Shown one piece after another: positions 45,750-54,154 of a stretch of DNA of 64,000 nucleotides. Made by a program: the position numbers and the translations under genes. The stretch covers positions 107,878 through 171,877 of the forward strand of contig NZ_PGFZ01000003.1 of assembly GCF_002923755.1 (NCBI RefSeq), given 5' to 3'. This stretch comes from Methylovulum psychrotolerans (GTDB taxonomy: Bacteria; Pseudomonadota; Gammaproteobacteria; Methylococcales; Methylomonadaceae). The notes under the pieces were generated by a model. It was not told the DNA's origin. It saw only the letters and a program-made list of their open reading frames with translations, and searched no databases. Each line of letters begins with the position of its first letter. Positions within the stretch are counted from its first letter, which is position 1.

Positions 45750-47359
45750 TATGCTTCCCCTAAAAGTAACACCCGCAACTGTGTGCGGCCTATTCCGATG
45801 ATGTCGCCTTCTTGCAGGCGATAAGCCGCGCTAATGGGTACACCATTGACGTAAGTGCCGTTGGTCGAGCCTAGGTCATGGAGCATAACCGCCTTCGCGT
45901 GGTAAACCAAGGCGCAGTGGTGGCCGGAAACTTCGGCATCACCAGTAAGAGTGACCGCACAGTCTGCACCGCGCCCGATAACGGCCTCACCCGATAAATG
46001 CAGCGGATAGGTCTTGCCGTGCCCGCCCGCATTCAGTTCGGCCAACTCGATAGCGTAACCCGGCCCTATCGCTGGGGCTGCCGTGTCGGGCAAGGCAACT
46101 GCGTCCCAAGAAGCGTCGTCCGGCCAAAAGTCTTCGCTAACCGGGGGTGGGCTGATGGCTTGGGGTAGTCGCCGCCGCATTACCAGTATCACACCTGTTA
46201 CCAGCAAGAGTAGCACCCCGGCTATGCTGCCATACAGCCAAACTGGCCAGCCGTTCGCGGTCGGTGGTGCGGGTTCTGAGGGAGCAATCGGCGGTGTAGG
46301 TGTCGGCAAGGCGGGTAACAGCCGTATATCCATGCCGTCATTTAACACCAGGCCGTCTTCGGCGCGTAAAGTGATTTGTAGGCGTTGGACGCGCCCGTCG
46401 GTGCGGCAAGCCCGGCAATCCAGCGTTGCTACGGCCACGGCCTTAATCTGGTCGCGCAACTCGCTATAGGCTTGGCTTAGGTGGCGGCTACCGACCCCGA
46501 CATACGCACCGCCGGAACGGCGGGCGAATAGCCCTAAGGCCTTAATGCCTTCGGCTTGCCGGGCAGCGGCGTTGGGCGTATCCCAGCCCAAGGCGTAAAT
46601 CGGTATCCGGTCGGTATCCAGCCGATTAAGGACTTCTTCACGGGTCGCCCCGCCGGATAAATCGTCCAAACCGTCGGACAGCACCACAAGCACCCGCCGC
46701 CCCGGCAGGTCGGCATCACCGCGCCGCGCCAATTGCAGGGCTTGGATCAGGCCTTGATGCAGGGCGGTGTGTTGGTCGGTGGGTTTTAAGGCGGCAATGG
46801 CGGTTTTGAGGGCGGCGGGGTCGCCGCTAAAGTCCGCCACGGGTTTGACGCTATCGCCAAAACTCAATATTGCCATCCGGTCAGCGGTTGCGAGCGTGTC
46901 CGCCCAAGCCGCTAAGGCGGTACGGATGTGGGCGAATTGCTTGGCTGGCAGCGATAATGAGACATCGACTAAGAAAATATACGCCACGCCTTCTTGGCTG
47001 TCGGCAAAAGTTTGGACATGGGTGACGGGTACGGTAGTGTCCGCCAAGCTGGCGGTCAGTTGCGCGGCGTTTAAAGCGTCCGCCGCTTTGCCGTCGGCAT
47101 CGCGCACGTCCAGATAGGCGATCAGCTTAGGGTTGGCCTGCCGCGCTTGGCTGAGCTGTAGGGTGGCGGGCGGCGGGTTTGCTAAGGCGGTGGTGGCCAG
47201 TCCTAGATAAATGGCGGATAAGACGAGTTGGCTCACGCGCTTTATGGGTGGCGGATGCAAGCCATTGGTTTGTATCTGGCGCAATGTCATCCGCCATAGC
47301 ACGGTTTCGGCGCGGAGTTTAAGGGGGGCTAAATAGACGGCGCGATTTTTCATGGTCAT
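45749..47359 (-). CDS. VWA-transmembrane-FHA protein
   Basis: 536 residues. A hydrophobic export segment lies at about 42-60 (VSQLVLSAIYLGLATTALAN); the start may be Met1 (47359) or a later Met (near residue 24). Residues 85-315 are a von Willebrand factor A domain with MIDAS motif DVSLS (in FLVDVSLSLPAKQFAHIR) and LVVLSDGLDDLSGGATREEV. One transmembrane helix (WLYGSIAGVLLLLVTGVILV, about 375-395), then a C-terminal FHA domain (AVIGRGADCAVTLTG, VSGHHCALVYH, DLGSTNGTYVNG). Expected: periplasmic ligand-binding domain, cytoplasmic phosphothreonine reader. Translationally coupled on both sides. Confidence 0.9.
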   Translation of the reverse strand: MTMKNRAVYLAPLKLRAETVLWRMTLRQIQTNGLHPPPIKRVSQLVLSAIYLGLATTALANPPPATLQLSQARQANPKLIAYLDVRDADGKAADALNAAQLTASLADTTVPVTHVQTFADSQEGVAYIFLVDVSLSLPAKQFAHIRTALAAWADTLATADRMAILSFGDSVKPVADFSGDPAALKTAIAALKPTDQHTALHQGLIQALQLARRGDADLPGRRVLVVLSDGLDDLSGGATREEVLNRLDTDRIPIYALGWDTPNAAARQAEGIKALGLFARRSGGAYVGVGSRHLSQAYSELRDQIKAVAVATLDCRACRTDGRVQRLQITLRAEDGLVLNDGMDIRLLPALPTPTPPIAPSEPAPPTANGWPVWLYGSIAGVLLLLVTGVILVMRRRLPQAISPPPVSEDFWPDDASWDAVALPDTAAPAIGPGYAIELAELNAGGHGKTYPLHLSGEAVIGRGADCAVTLTGDAEVSGHHCALVYHAKAVMLHDLGSTNGTYVNGVPISAAYRLQEGDIIGIGRTQLRVLLLGEA

Positions 47360-49615
47360 TTAACGCTTCAGCTTTTTTACGGTTTTGATAGCGCGGGCGT
47401 AACCTTGTTGCGCCGATTTCTGATACCAGTATTTGGCTTCCGTCAGGTTCTTATGAGTGCCTTGACCGAAATAATACATAATGCCAAGATTGTATTGGGC
47501 AATCATTCCGCCTTGTTCGGCGGCTTTTTTGAACCACTTTATGGCTTCTGGATAATCATGGGCATCGGAATAGATGTTGCCAAGATTATTTTGGGCATCA
47601 ACATGACCTTGTTCCGCCGCTAACCGATACCAGTGTGCCGCTTCAGTGTCGCTTTGGTTAATGCCAGTACCCGCTTTATACATTACCCCAAGCGCATATT
47701 GACCATGCGCATAGCCTTGTTGCGCCGCTTGCCGATACCAGTACACCGCTTCGGTAATGCTTTTATCAACACCTTTACCGTTTTGATACATCCAGCCTAG
47801 ATTGAATTGGGCAACGGCATGTCCTTGTTCCGCCGCCCGGCGATGCCATCGTGCGGCTTCGGTAAAGTTTTGTTTTACCCCCGCTCCCTGAGCATAGATT
47901 TCTCCTAGGCAGTTTTGCGCTAGTGTTAGCCCTTGTTCCGCCGAAGCCGTACACCACTTTAGCGCTTCGGCTTCGTTTTTCACTACGCTTTGACCCTGCT
48001 TGTACATCATGGCAAGATTAAATTGTGCGATGGCATAGCCTTGCTCTGCGGCCGACTGATACCACGCCAAAGCTTGGGAATAACGCTTTTCATTGCCGGC
48101 AATCCGTGCCGCAATAAATGACATAATCGGGTCATCCGCTTTGGCAAGCGGTTCGGCAGCGGCTTTTAGGCCATTAGCCATGGCTTTGTCGAACCAGTGC
48201 TGGGCTTGGTTTTCGTCTATCGGTTTATCCCAGCCATTATGGTACAGCCTGCCGACACTGTATTGGCCAAATGGATTACCTGCATTGGCCGAACGCTCAT
48301 ACCAAACAGCGGCTTGATGCGTGTCCATAGCGACCCCGCCGAAGCCGTTTTCATACAGGCTACCTAAGCGAAATTGCGCCAAGCCATTATTTTTTTCCGC
48401 CAAACGCTGGTAGATAGGCAATGCTTCGTTGTATTGATGGGCGAAGAATTTTCGGTCGGCCATCTCAATAGAATCGGCAACAGGCAGAGAGACCAAGGGC
48501 TTGGCAGCAGGCAGTAAGTAAACAAAGCCAATACCGATCAAGGCCAGTAAGGCGATGCCTAGCAACGGTTTTTTGGCCAAGGCCTTGTTATGGCCCGCAT
48601 TAGCTAATGGGATGCGGCTGGTTTGGGTTTTAGGGTTTGCCTCGGTATCCGCCGCGTGCAGTAACGCCTCTTGAAATGCCCGGATAGTTTGATAGCGTTG
48701 TTTGGCCTCTGTTGCCAAGCCTTGCACGACGACCTTGGCTAGGCGTTCGGACAAATCGGGTGTTAAGCGTTGCGGCATTATTAAGGTGTCGTCTTCGACC
48801 CTGTCCATCGCTTCCGCCGGGGTTTGTCCGGTGAGCATAAAATACAAGACTGCCGCACAGGCATAAACATCTGTCCACGGCCCTTGCCCGCCGCGTCGGC
48901 TGTATTGCTCGAACGGGGCGTAACCCGCGCTTAACACTACCGACATGCTCCGGCTGCGTTCTGCCATGGCAAGCCGTGCCGTACCAAAATCAAGCAGGAT
49001 AGGGCGGCCTTGGCGGGTGAGGTAAATGTTTTGCGGTTTGATGTCGCGGTGGATAAAGCCTTTCTCATGCACTTCGCGCAAGCCGTCGAGGATGGGGTTT
49101 AAAATCGCCAAGGCGGTTGCGGCGGGTAAGCGGTTTTTTTGTTGTAAGTATTCGGCCAGCGTCATGCCTTCGTAGTAGTCCATGACCAAGTAGGCGGTGG
49201 CATTTTCTGCAAAAACGTGGCGTACTTTCACCAGATGGGCATGGTCAAATTTTGCCAAAGTGCGGGCTTCGATGATAAATTGCTCTAAACCGAAACGGAA
49301 CAGCCCGCCTTCTTCCGGCGAATGGGCGCTGACTGTCGTCCGCCCCGCTTCACGCCCGACCAGATCGCGCGGTAAATATTCCTTAATGGCGACCAAGGTT
49401 TCCAATCCAGTATCAAAGGCTAAGTAGGTCACGCCAAACCCGCCCGGTTTGCCCAAGACCCGCCCGACCAGATATTGCTTATGCAGTCGGGTGCGGTGCG
49501 GTAACAATAACGGCCCGCGTGGGGCGGTTTCGTCATAGCCGCAATGCTGACAAACGGCTTGCGGGCCTTTCTGCCGGAAACAGCCCATGCAGAGCATTTG
49601 CCAATCCACACTCAT
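47360..49615 (-). CDS. Ser/Thr protein kinase with zinc ribbon, TM helix and Sel1 repeats
   Basis: 751 residues. N-terminal Cys4 ribbon (LCMGCFRQ and VCQHCGY). Kinase domain about residues 40-315: Gly loop GKPGGFGVTYLAF, catalytic Lys in LVAIKEYLPRDL, catalytic loop HEKGFIHRDIKPQNIYL, DFGTARLAMAERSRSMSV activation segment with GYAPFEQYS. Transmembrane helix about 350-370 (LLGIALLALIGIGFVYLLPA). C-terminal ten or so Sel1-type repeats (for example AQFNLGWMYQNGKGVDKSI, HGQYALGVMYKAGTGINQSD) from about 395 to 745. First gene of the cassette; the sole Ser/Thr kinase here, so it likely phosphorylates ligands of the FHA proteins. Confidence 0.94.
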   Translation of the reverse strand: MSVDWQMLCMGCFRQKGPQAVCQHCGYDETAPRGPLLLPHRTRLHKQYLVGRVLGKPGGFGVTYLAFDTGLETLVAIKEYLPRDLVGREAGRTTVSAHSPEEGGLFRFGLEQFIIEARTLAKFDHAHLVKVRHVFAENATAYLVMDYYEGMTLAEYLQQKNRLPAATALAILNPILDGLREVHEKGFIHRDIKPQNIYLTRQGRPILLDFGTARLAMAERSRSMSVVLSAGYAPFEQYSRRGGQGPWTDVYACAAVLYFMLTGQTPAEAMDRVEDDTLIMPQRLTPDLSERLAKVVVQGLATEAKQRYQTIRAFQEALLHAADTEANPKTQTSRIPLANAGHNKALAKKPLLGIALLALIGIGFVYLLPAAKPLVSLPVADSIEMADRKFFAHQYNEALPIYQRLAEKNNGLAQFRLGSLYENGFGGVAMDTHQAAVWYERSANAGNPFGQYSVGRLYHNGWDKPIDENQAQHWFDKAMANGLKAAAEPLAKADDPIMSFIAARIAGNEKRYSQALAWYQSAAEQGYAIAQFNLAMMYKQGQSVVKNEAEALKWCTASAEQGLTLAQNCLGEIYAQGAGVKQNFTEAARWHRRAAEQGHAVAQFNLGWMYQNGKGVDKSITEAVYWYRQAAQQGYAHGQYALGVMYKAGTGINQSDTEAAHWYRLAAEQGHVDAQNNLGNIYSDAHDYPEAIKWFKKAAEQGGMIAQYNLGIMYYFGQGTHKNLTEAKYWYQKSAQQGYARAIKTVKKLKR

Positions 49616-49671
49616 TATTTACCTGCCTATTAGTTGTTTAGGTTATTGTTAATGGTTGAACATCACGTTTT

Positions 49672-49725
49672 AAGTAGGAGTGCATATATCTTTTAACATT
49701 CGTGAATTAAACCCCACCCCAGCCC
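49672..49725 (-). repeat. 54-bp repeated upstream element, copy B
   Basis: Partner of 43328-43381. It sits 57 bp before the kinase start; the DDE IS element begins right at its far end, so the region beyond it was replaced by the IS. Confidence 0.75.
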
Positions 49726-51048
49726 CTTACAAGTGTAGGTTTTCTTACCCTCCACCCCCTTCTGCGTAAATAGCCAAAGTCACGCCGTTGATTTCCGTCA
49801 AACCGGGCCATGCCTCAGGCCGCCCCGGTTTGACGGGCAGGAGTTGGTGGTTCAGCAAGGCGGCGACAATCAAAGACCAGCCGTGTTGGAAAATGCCGAC
49901 CATCCGCCAGCGCTTCCCTTGTCGCCGTGCCGCACCCGGCACTGATGGTTCCTTGATGTCCAACGGCGTGTCGGCTCCGGCCTCGGCTTCGCCACCGACG
50001 GAAAGCAGCCACCAGGTGGCGATGGCAATGGCCATCCACAGCCGCTCCGCCCGCGCCGGATCATCCATGCGCGTATGTTGCCATTGCCAACCGCCCCGCT
50101 TGCTGTGCTTGAAGCCCTGTTCTATCCATGCCCTCAAACCGTACCAGCAGGCGTCGGCGCATTCGGGCGCCAGATCGGTCAGCACCAGCCACGGGCCGTT
50201 GTGCCCTTCGCCCCAACAGCCCAACAACGTGCAGGGCAACTGTGTCTTTTTGCCGCTGAACGCGGTGCCGCGCCCCTGCCAACGGCGGCCTTCCGCAGGC
50301 ACCAAACTGCAAAAGGGATGCCAGCGGCACCAGCCTTCGGGACGGAACGAACCTTGGACATTGACGCGCAGGAACGGATGCCATTTCAGTTCCACGATGG
50401 CCCCGAACAGCCATTTCGCGTATAAGCCCCGGTCGGCCAGCACGATGACCGTCCAGCCCTCCGGCAACAGTCCCCGGAAACGCCCCAACAACGCCAGCCA
50501 TTCCGGTTTCCAGGCGTGTTTCTCCGTGGCTTTCAGCACCTTCCAGGCGATCGGCACGGCACAGCCACGGTACACGACACTGATGGCCAGCACGGTGAAC
50601 CGATCCCCCAGGCTCGTCGCATCCATGGCGATGGCGAGCTGGCGGCCTGCCCAGCCGTCCAATACCCAGGCCAGCCACGGCGCCCAACACTCGGTGACGC
50701 AAAGGTCGGCACGCCGCCGCCCCGATTTCGCGCCCGCTTCCCGATAGGTGTCACGCAACCTTTCACGCAGCGTGTTGTACTTTTGCCCCAGCAGCGGCGA
50801 CAACACGTCGGCCACGGCGGTCAGGCTGCATGAACGCGCGACGACCATGCCAAAACTCCACAACGCCAAGCCCAATGCCTGTGGCTTGCTGAGGGACGGA
50901 AAATGCATGGCAATCGTGTCGATCCATTGGTATAGTTCTGGATGGCGGGGCATGGCGGCACCTTCGGTAAACGGATGTTGATGACACTCATCAATTTACT
51001 CTCAACGCTTTGCCCCGTCACTTTTTAAAAACCTACACTTGTAAGGGG
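49725..51048 (-). mobile_element. DDE insertion sequence with 20-bp inverted ends
   Basis: Ends CCTTACAAGTGTAGGTTTT (from 49725 or two bases earlier) and AAAACCTACACTTGTAAGG (to about 51047), one transposase inside. About 1.32 kb. No matching direct duplication is seen in the flanks, so sequences outside have probably changed since insertion. Confidence 0.85.
49745..50953 (-). CDS. IS4-like DDE transposase
   Basis: 402 residues, apparently intact. Catalytic candidates: first Asp in LAIAMDATSLGDRFTVLAIS, second Asp in TVIVLADRGLYAKWLFGAI, Glu in GLRAWIEQGFKHSKRGGWQW. RNase-H-like DDE_Tnp_1 layout. Start MPRHPELYQWIDTIAMHF at 50953. A long + strand frame across it is an antisense shadow. Confidence 0.88.
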   Translation of the reverse strand: MPRHPELYQWIDTIAMHFPSLSKPQALGLALWSFGMVVARSCSLTAVADVLSPLLGQKYNTLRERLRDTYREAGAKSGRRRADLCVTECWAPWLAWVLDGWAGRQLAIAMDATSLGDRFTVLAISVVYRGCAVPIAWKVLKATEKHAWKPEWLALLGRFRGLLPEGWTVIVLADRGLYAKWLFGAIVELKWHPFLRVNVQGSFRPEGWCRWHPFCSLVPAEGRRWQGRGTAFSGKKTQLPCTLLGCWGEGHNGPWLVLTDLAPECADACWYGLRAWIEQGFKHSKRGGWQWQHTRMDDPARAERLWMAIAIATWWLLSVGGEAEAGADTPLDIKEPSVPGAARRQGKRWRMVGIFQHGWSLIVAALLNHQLLPVKPGRPEAWPGLTEINGVTLAIYAEGGGG

Positions 51049-51076
51049 TGCCCCCACCCCGCTCTTTTATGCCGAG

Positions 51077-52348
51077 GTGGCGGCGGCAGGGATTTCCGAT
51101 GCCGGTTACTTCCATATGTATTTCCCGACCCTGGCGCGGAGCAAAGGGCGGCTGTTGGCACTCACCATTGCCTCGCCCGATGCCAACCCCGGCGATGCCG
51201 TGACCGCTTGGCTGGTGCGCACCGCCCAGCGGATTCCCGGCCATGTCCGCTGCCACGCGTCCGCGCCCATTGAAGAGGGTTTTGGCTTGCAGGCCAACCT
51301 CATCACCAGCAACCCCGAAGCCGACATCACCTATCCAAAGGGGCTGCTCTACAGCCCGCTGTCGTCCTGCAACATGAACTGCATCCATTGCATTTCCCGC
51401 GCGACCCGCCCCCGCGCCATCCGCCTGTCCGAGCGTATCCGCCAGGACATCAAAGCCCATGCTCAAGAACAACAGCTCAACTGGATGTTCACCGACTACA
51501 GCGGTGACATCTTCTTTGCCGAACACAAGCAACCGGGGGAGCTGGATTTTATTTTCAGCTTAGGGATAGCCATCCACATCGACACCAACGCCGCCTATCT
51601 GGATGCCGCCATGATCGAAAAAGTCATGGCCTCCCCGGTCGATGCCCTGAGCATCTCCATTGATGCCGCCCAAGATGACACCTATCGGCGCATCCGGGTC
51701 GGCTCGCCGCCTATCGGCCAAGTGTTCGACACCGCCAAGGCCGTTGTGGCGGAGCGGGCCCGGCAGGGCCGCCAAAGCAACTTTAGGGTTTATTTGGGCT
51801 TCACCATGATGCGCTCTAACCTCCATGAGCTGCCCCTGTTCATCCAAAAGGCCGCCGATGCCGGGGTCGATGCGGTAGGGTGCCGACATTTGGAACTGTA
51901 CCATGCCGACATGGAAGACGAGTCGCTGTTCCACCATAAGGCCTATTTCAATTCCATGCGTGCCGCCTGCCTGGCGCTGGCAAAAAGCCTCAACATCAAC
52001 CTGAACATAGGCGAGGAGTTGTGGGAACACCCCGCCTCCGGCGGCAGGGCGCCGTGCCCGACCCCGTGGAGTTCGGCGGTGCTGCTTGCAAACGGCGACC
52101 TGATGGCCTGTTGCGTGCCCGGTTCCAAAATGGGCAACGTCAACGACCAGCCTATTGAGGCTCTCTGGCAGGGCGAAGCCTACCGGCGGCTACGGGCGCG
52201 GGTCAACTCGCAAGATCCGCCCAGCTTGTGCAAGTCCTGCCCATTCCGCAATTCGCTGAACGACTATGCCAACCCGCAGGCCTTACGGGCGGGCCTGTCG
52301 GCGGTGCCGTTGCTTGAGGAACTAATGGCGGACACGGGACGGGGCTAA
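51077..52348 (+). pseudogene. radical SAM/SPASM protein, 5' end lost at the IS
   Basis: About 423 residues remain. Radical SAM cluster motif SSCNMNCIHCISRATRPRA (CxxxCxxC), barrel blocks LSISIDAAQDDTYRRIRVGS and VYLGFTMMRSNLHELPLF, and a C-terminal SPASM-like cysteine set (APCPTPW, LMACCVPG, PSLCKSCPFRNS) binding extra Fe-S. The frame is open through 51050 into the IS terminus with no ribosome-binding site, and the first residues (LFYAEVAAAGISDAGYF) look like mid-protein. So the gene probably lost its N-terminal domain when the IS arrived. Residues kept include the whole radical SAM core, so it might still work if expressed. Likely a peptide or surface-polymer modifying enzyme. Confidence 0.72.
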
Positions 52349-52377
52349 GAGGGGTACAGCCGACATACGTGTAAAAA

Positions 52378-52730
52378 TAGGGTGCTAAAGTTTCACGTGA
52401 TTTAAACAGTCTATTGAGTACCAAGAATTTTAGCAGTGTCTTATTTTAAGTTTCATAAACGAACATTTCTGTAACTCTTACTTTAATGGGGTTAAAGGGG
52501 GCTAAATAGGTAACATAGCAAGTAAATGGTACAAAGTTTCATAAACCTGACAAATAATAGATGAAACTTTGTAAACGTAGAGTATGCAATACCCGCATTT
52601 TACGTTCTCAAAAGGCACGTCTGAAATAAGCTAAAATTTGAGAGATCGAAAATCGCCTTTAGGGCTTTATGGACAATAGGTTAGCCAAAACCCCGTGGAA
52701 CTTTAGAGCCTTTTGTTGATTAGCACCCTA
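52378..52730. mobile_element. 353-bp AT-rich element with 11-bp inverted ends
   Basis: Bounded by TAGGGTGCTAA (52378-52388) and TTAGCACCCTA (52720-52730), no ORF. The interior is much more AT-rich than its neighbours and carries AAGTTTCATAAAC (52448-52460), AAAGTTTCATAAACC (52533-52547), a variant at 52387, and a perfect 12-bp inverted repeat ACAAAGTTTCAT/ATGAAACTTTGT (52531-52542 and 52561-52572). It interrupts the third antirepressor copy, which supports insertion. MITE, small origin or regulatory cassette are all possible. Confidence 0.6.
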
Positions 52731-52782
52731 CACCCACACCAGAATTCGCATTGCCCACACCATCTGCATAAGATTTCGTCAT
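52731..52782 (-). pseudogene. AntA/AntB antirepressor remnant, copy 1 (N-terminus only)
   Basis: Starts MTKSYADGVGNANSGVGVG, similar in start and upstream sequence to the intact-start copy at 53561 (MTKTDSDAVGVGVGG), and stops at the 353-bp element. Only about 17 codons remain. Confidence 0.6.
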
Positions 52783-52811
52783 ACTATTCCAAACTTTTAA
52801 CCTATTTTTCC

Positions 52812-52845
52812 TTTCATCCATCGTCAATTTTGGCGATGGATGAAA
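52812..52845. terminator. perfect 12-bp hairpin between antirepressor copies
   Basis: Arms TTTCATCCATCG and CGATGGATGAAA with a 10-base loop. A weaker version (CCATC...GATGG) is at the same place in the next unit, about 53596-53620. Terminator or operator. Confidence 0.6.
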
Positions 52846-53065
52846 AGCGTTTTTTCGGCTAACCCAAACCATTAAAAAGCATCCCAAATCCCAGAATTCC
52901 AAACCCAAAATCCTCCCCGTCTAGTCAGGCAAATATCCCCCAGCCACGCAAAGCGGGAACAATAATGCAACCCTCACGGAAAAAAGGACGGCCAATCTCG
53001 GCCACCCTTGCCTCTGCTCCGTTTGTCCTGCTCCGGCCGCGGTACACAAAGGCAATAATGCTTTT

Positions 53066-53561
53066 TTACGGCCCATGACAGGAAAAGCAAAGCCCCCCAA
53101 AAAAACCAAGTGCAACCAGAACCGCCAGCAAAACCGGCACCCTGTCGGCGGGCAACGGAAGTGCCGTCCCCGCATCCGGCGGCGGCACTTCCGGCCGCGT
53201 TTGGTCGGTTCGAGCCAACAATGCCGCACGGCCTTGGTCGCTCTTCTCCACCATCGCCAATACGTTGGCAATATCCAGCGACAGGCTATAATCGATTTTC
53301 GTCTGGAGGCCAGCATTTTCAAGCTCCCCCATTTGGGGGAGCTTGAAATCCAACCCCTCAACAAACCCGTATTCGACCATCCTGTTTTTGACCCACGCCC
53401 AAAAACCGGTGCAACGCCCGCGCATCCACCACAGGGCGCAACGTCCCGCCAATCTCCGCCATAAACAACACCGGAACCAAACCGTCCGCCCCGGACGGCA
53501 TTAACGTTGGCGCATCCCCACCAACACCAACTCCCACAGCATCCGAATCAGTTTTCGTCAT
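53066..53561 (-). pseudogene. AntA/AntB antirepressor, copy 2, frameshifted
   Basis: Phage-type antirepressor. MTKTDSDAVGVGVGG, then IGGTLRPVVDARALHRFLGV; compared with copy 3 it lacks 20 bases just after, so the frame changes to WVKNRMVEYGFVEGLDFKLP and continues KIDYSLSLDIANVLAMVEKS, which is the rest of the domain. A C-terminal helix (VPVLLAVLVALGFFGGLCF) may be a membrane segment, unusual for this family. Confidence 0.78.
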
Positions 53562-53656
53562 ATCTTTCCCTTTATTCCAAACCATTAACCCCTTTATCCA
53601 TCACCAAAATTGGGGATGGATGCAAAGCATTTTTCGGTTAACCAAAGCATTAAAGA

Positions 53657-54079
53657 TCATCCAAAATCCCAGAACCCCAAAACATCAAAACCCAAAATCC
53701 TCCCCGTCTGGTCGGAGAAACAGACACCGCCGCGCAAAGCGGGAACAATACACAACGGCAACCCTGCCTTTTTTACGGCCCATGACAGGAAAAGGAAAGC
53801 CCCCCAAAAAAAACCAAGCGCCGGCAAAACAGGCGCCCTGCCGGCGGGCAACGGAACAGCCTCCCCCATTTTGGGGAGCAGAAAATCCAGCCCTTCAATA
53901 AACCCGTACTGCCTGAACCGACGTTTGACCCAGCTCGAAAAGTCTTGTTTCACGCCCAAAAACCGGTGCAACGCCCGCGCATCAACGGCCGGTTGCAACG
54001 TACCGCCAATGTCCTGAGCGAACACGGAAATCAGGCCGTCCGCCACGGACGGCGTTAACGTTGCCGCCCCGACACCCAC
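53657..54079 (-). pseudogene. AntA/AntB antirepressor, copy 3, internally deleted and 5' clipped
   Basis: IGGTLQPAVDARALHRFLGV, KQDFSSWVKRRFRQYGFIEG and LDFLLPKMGE keep the N-terminal half in frame, but about 48 residues (the LENAGLQTKIDY to DAGT part of copy 2) are gone. The first codons lie only 4 bp from the Tn3 terminal repeat, so its own start may be lost; a GTG at 54079 is the first available. Confidence 0.75.
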
Positions 54080-54154
54080 ACTGGCTAGGCGTAAGGATTC
54101 GTACGTAAATGGATAGTAGAGCCCTGTAACCCTTATCGTACCTACATTCTTCTT

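Larger units (their letters stand above)
52805..54082. repeat. tandem direct repeat carrying antirepressor genes
   Basis: Unit 1 about 52805-53595, unit 2 about 53596-54082. Shared blocks include CCCAAAATCCTCCCCGTCT (52899 and 53692 areas), GACAGGAAAAG-AAAGCCCCCC (53085 and 53781) and the antirepressor coding part. Units differ by deletions, so unit 2 is shorter. The whole array is cut at its right end by the Tn3 element. On the minus strand unit 1 also has a 51-codon frame with one hydrophobic helix (52921-53076) overlapping the antirepressor stop. Confidence 0.75.

Noticed and set aside
42030..49615. Type VI secretion regulatory locus
   Set aside because: Kinase, PP2C and FHA fit, but no Tss protein, effector or VgrG/Hcp gene is nearby, and the protease-FHA and VWA-FHA proteins are not standard parts.
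42030..49615. TerY-P tellurite-resistance-type triad
   Set aside because: The VWA protein here is exported and FHA-linked, unlike cytoplasmic TerY, and no ter genes are present.
49788..50747. 319-codon + strand frame over the IS4-like transposase
   Set aside because: Shadow of an intact DDE transposase; no motif or start signal.
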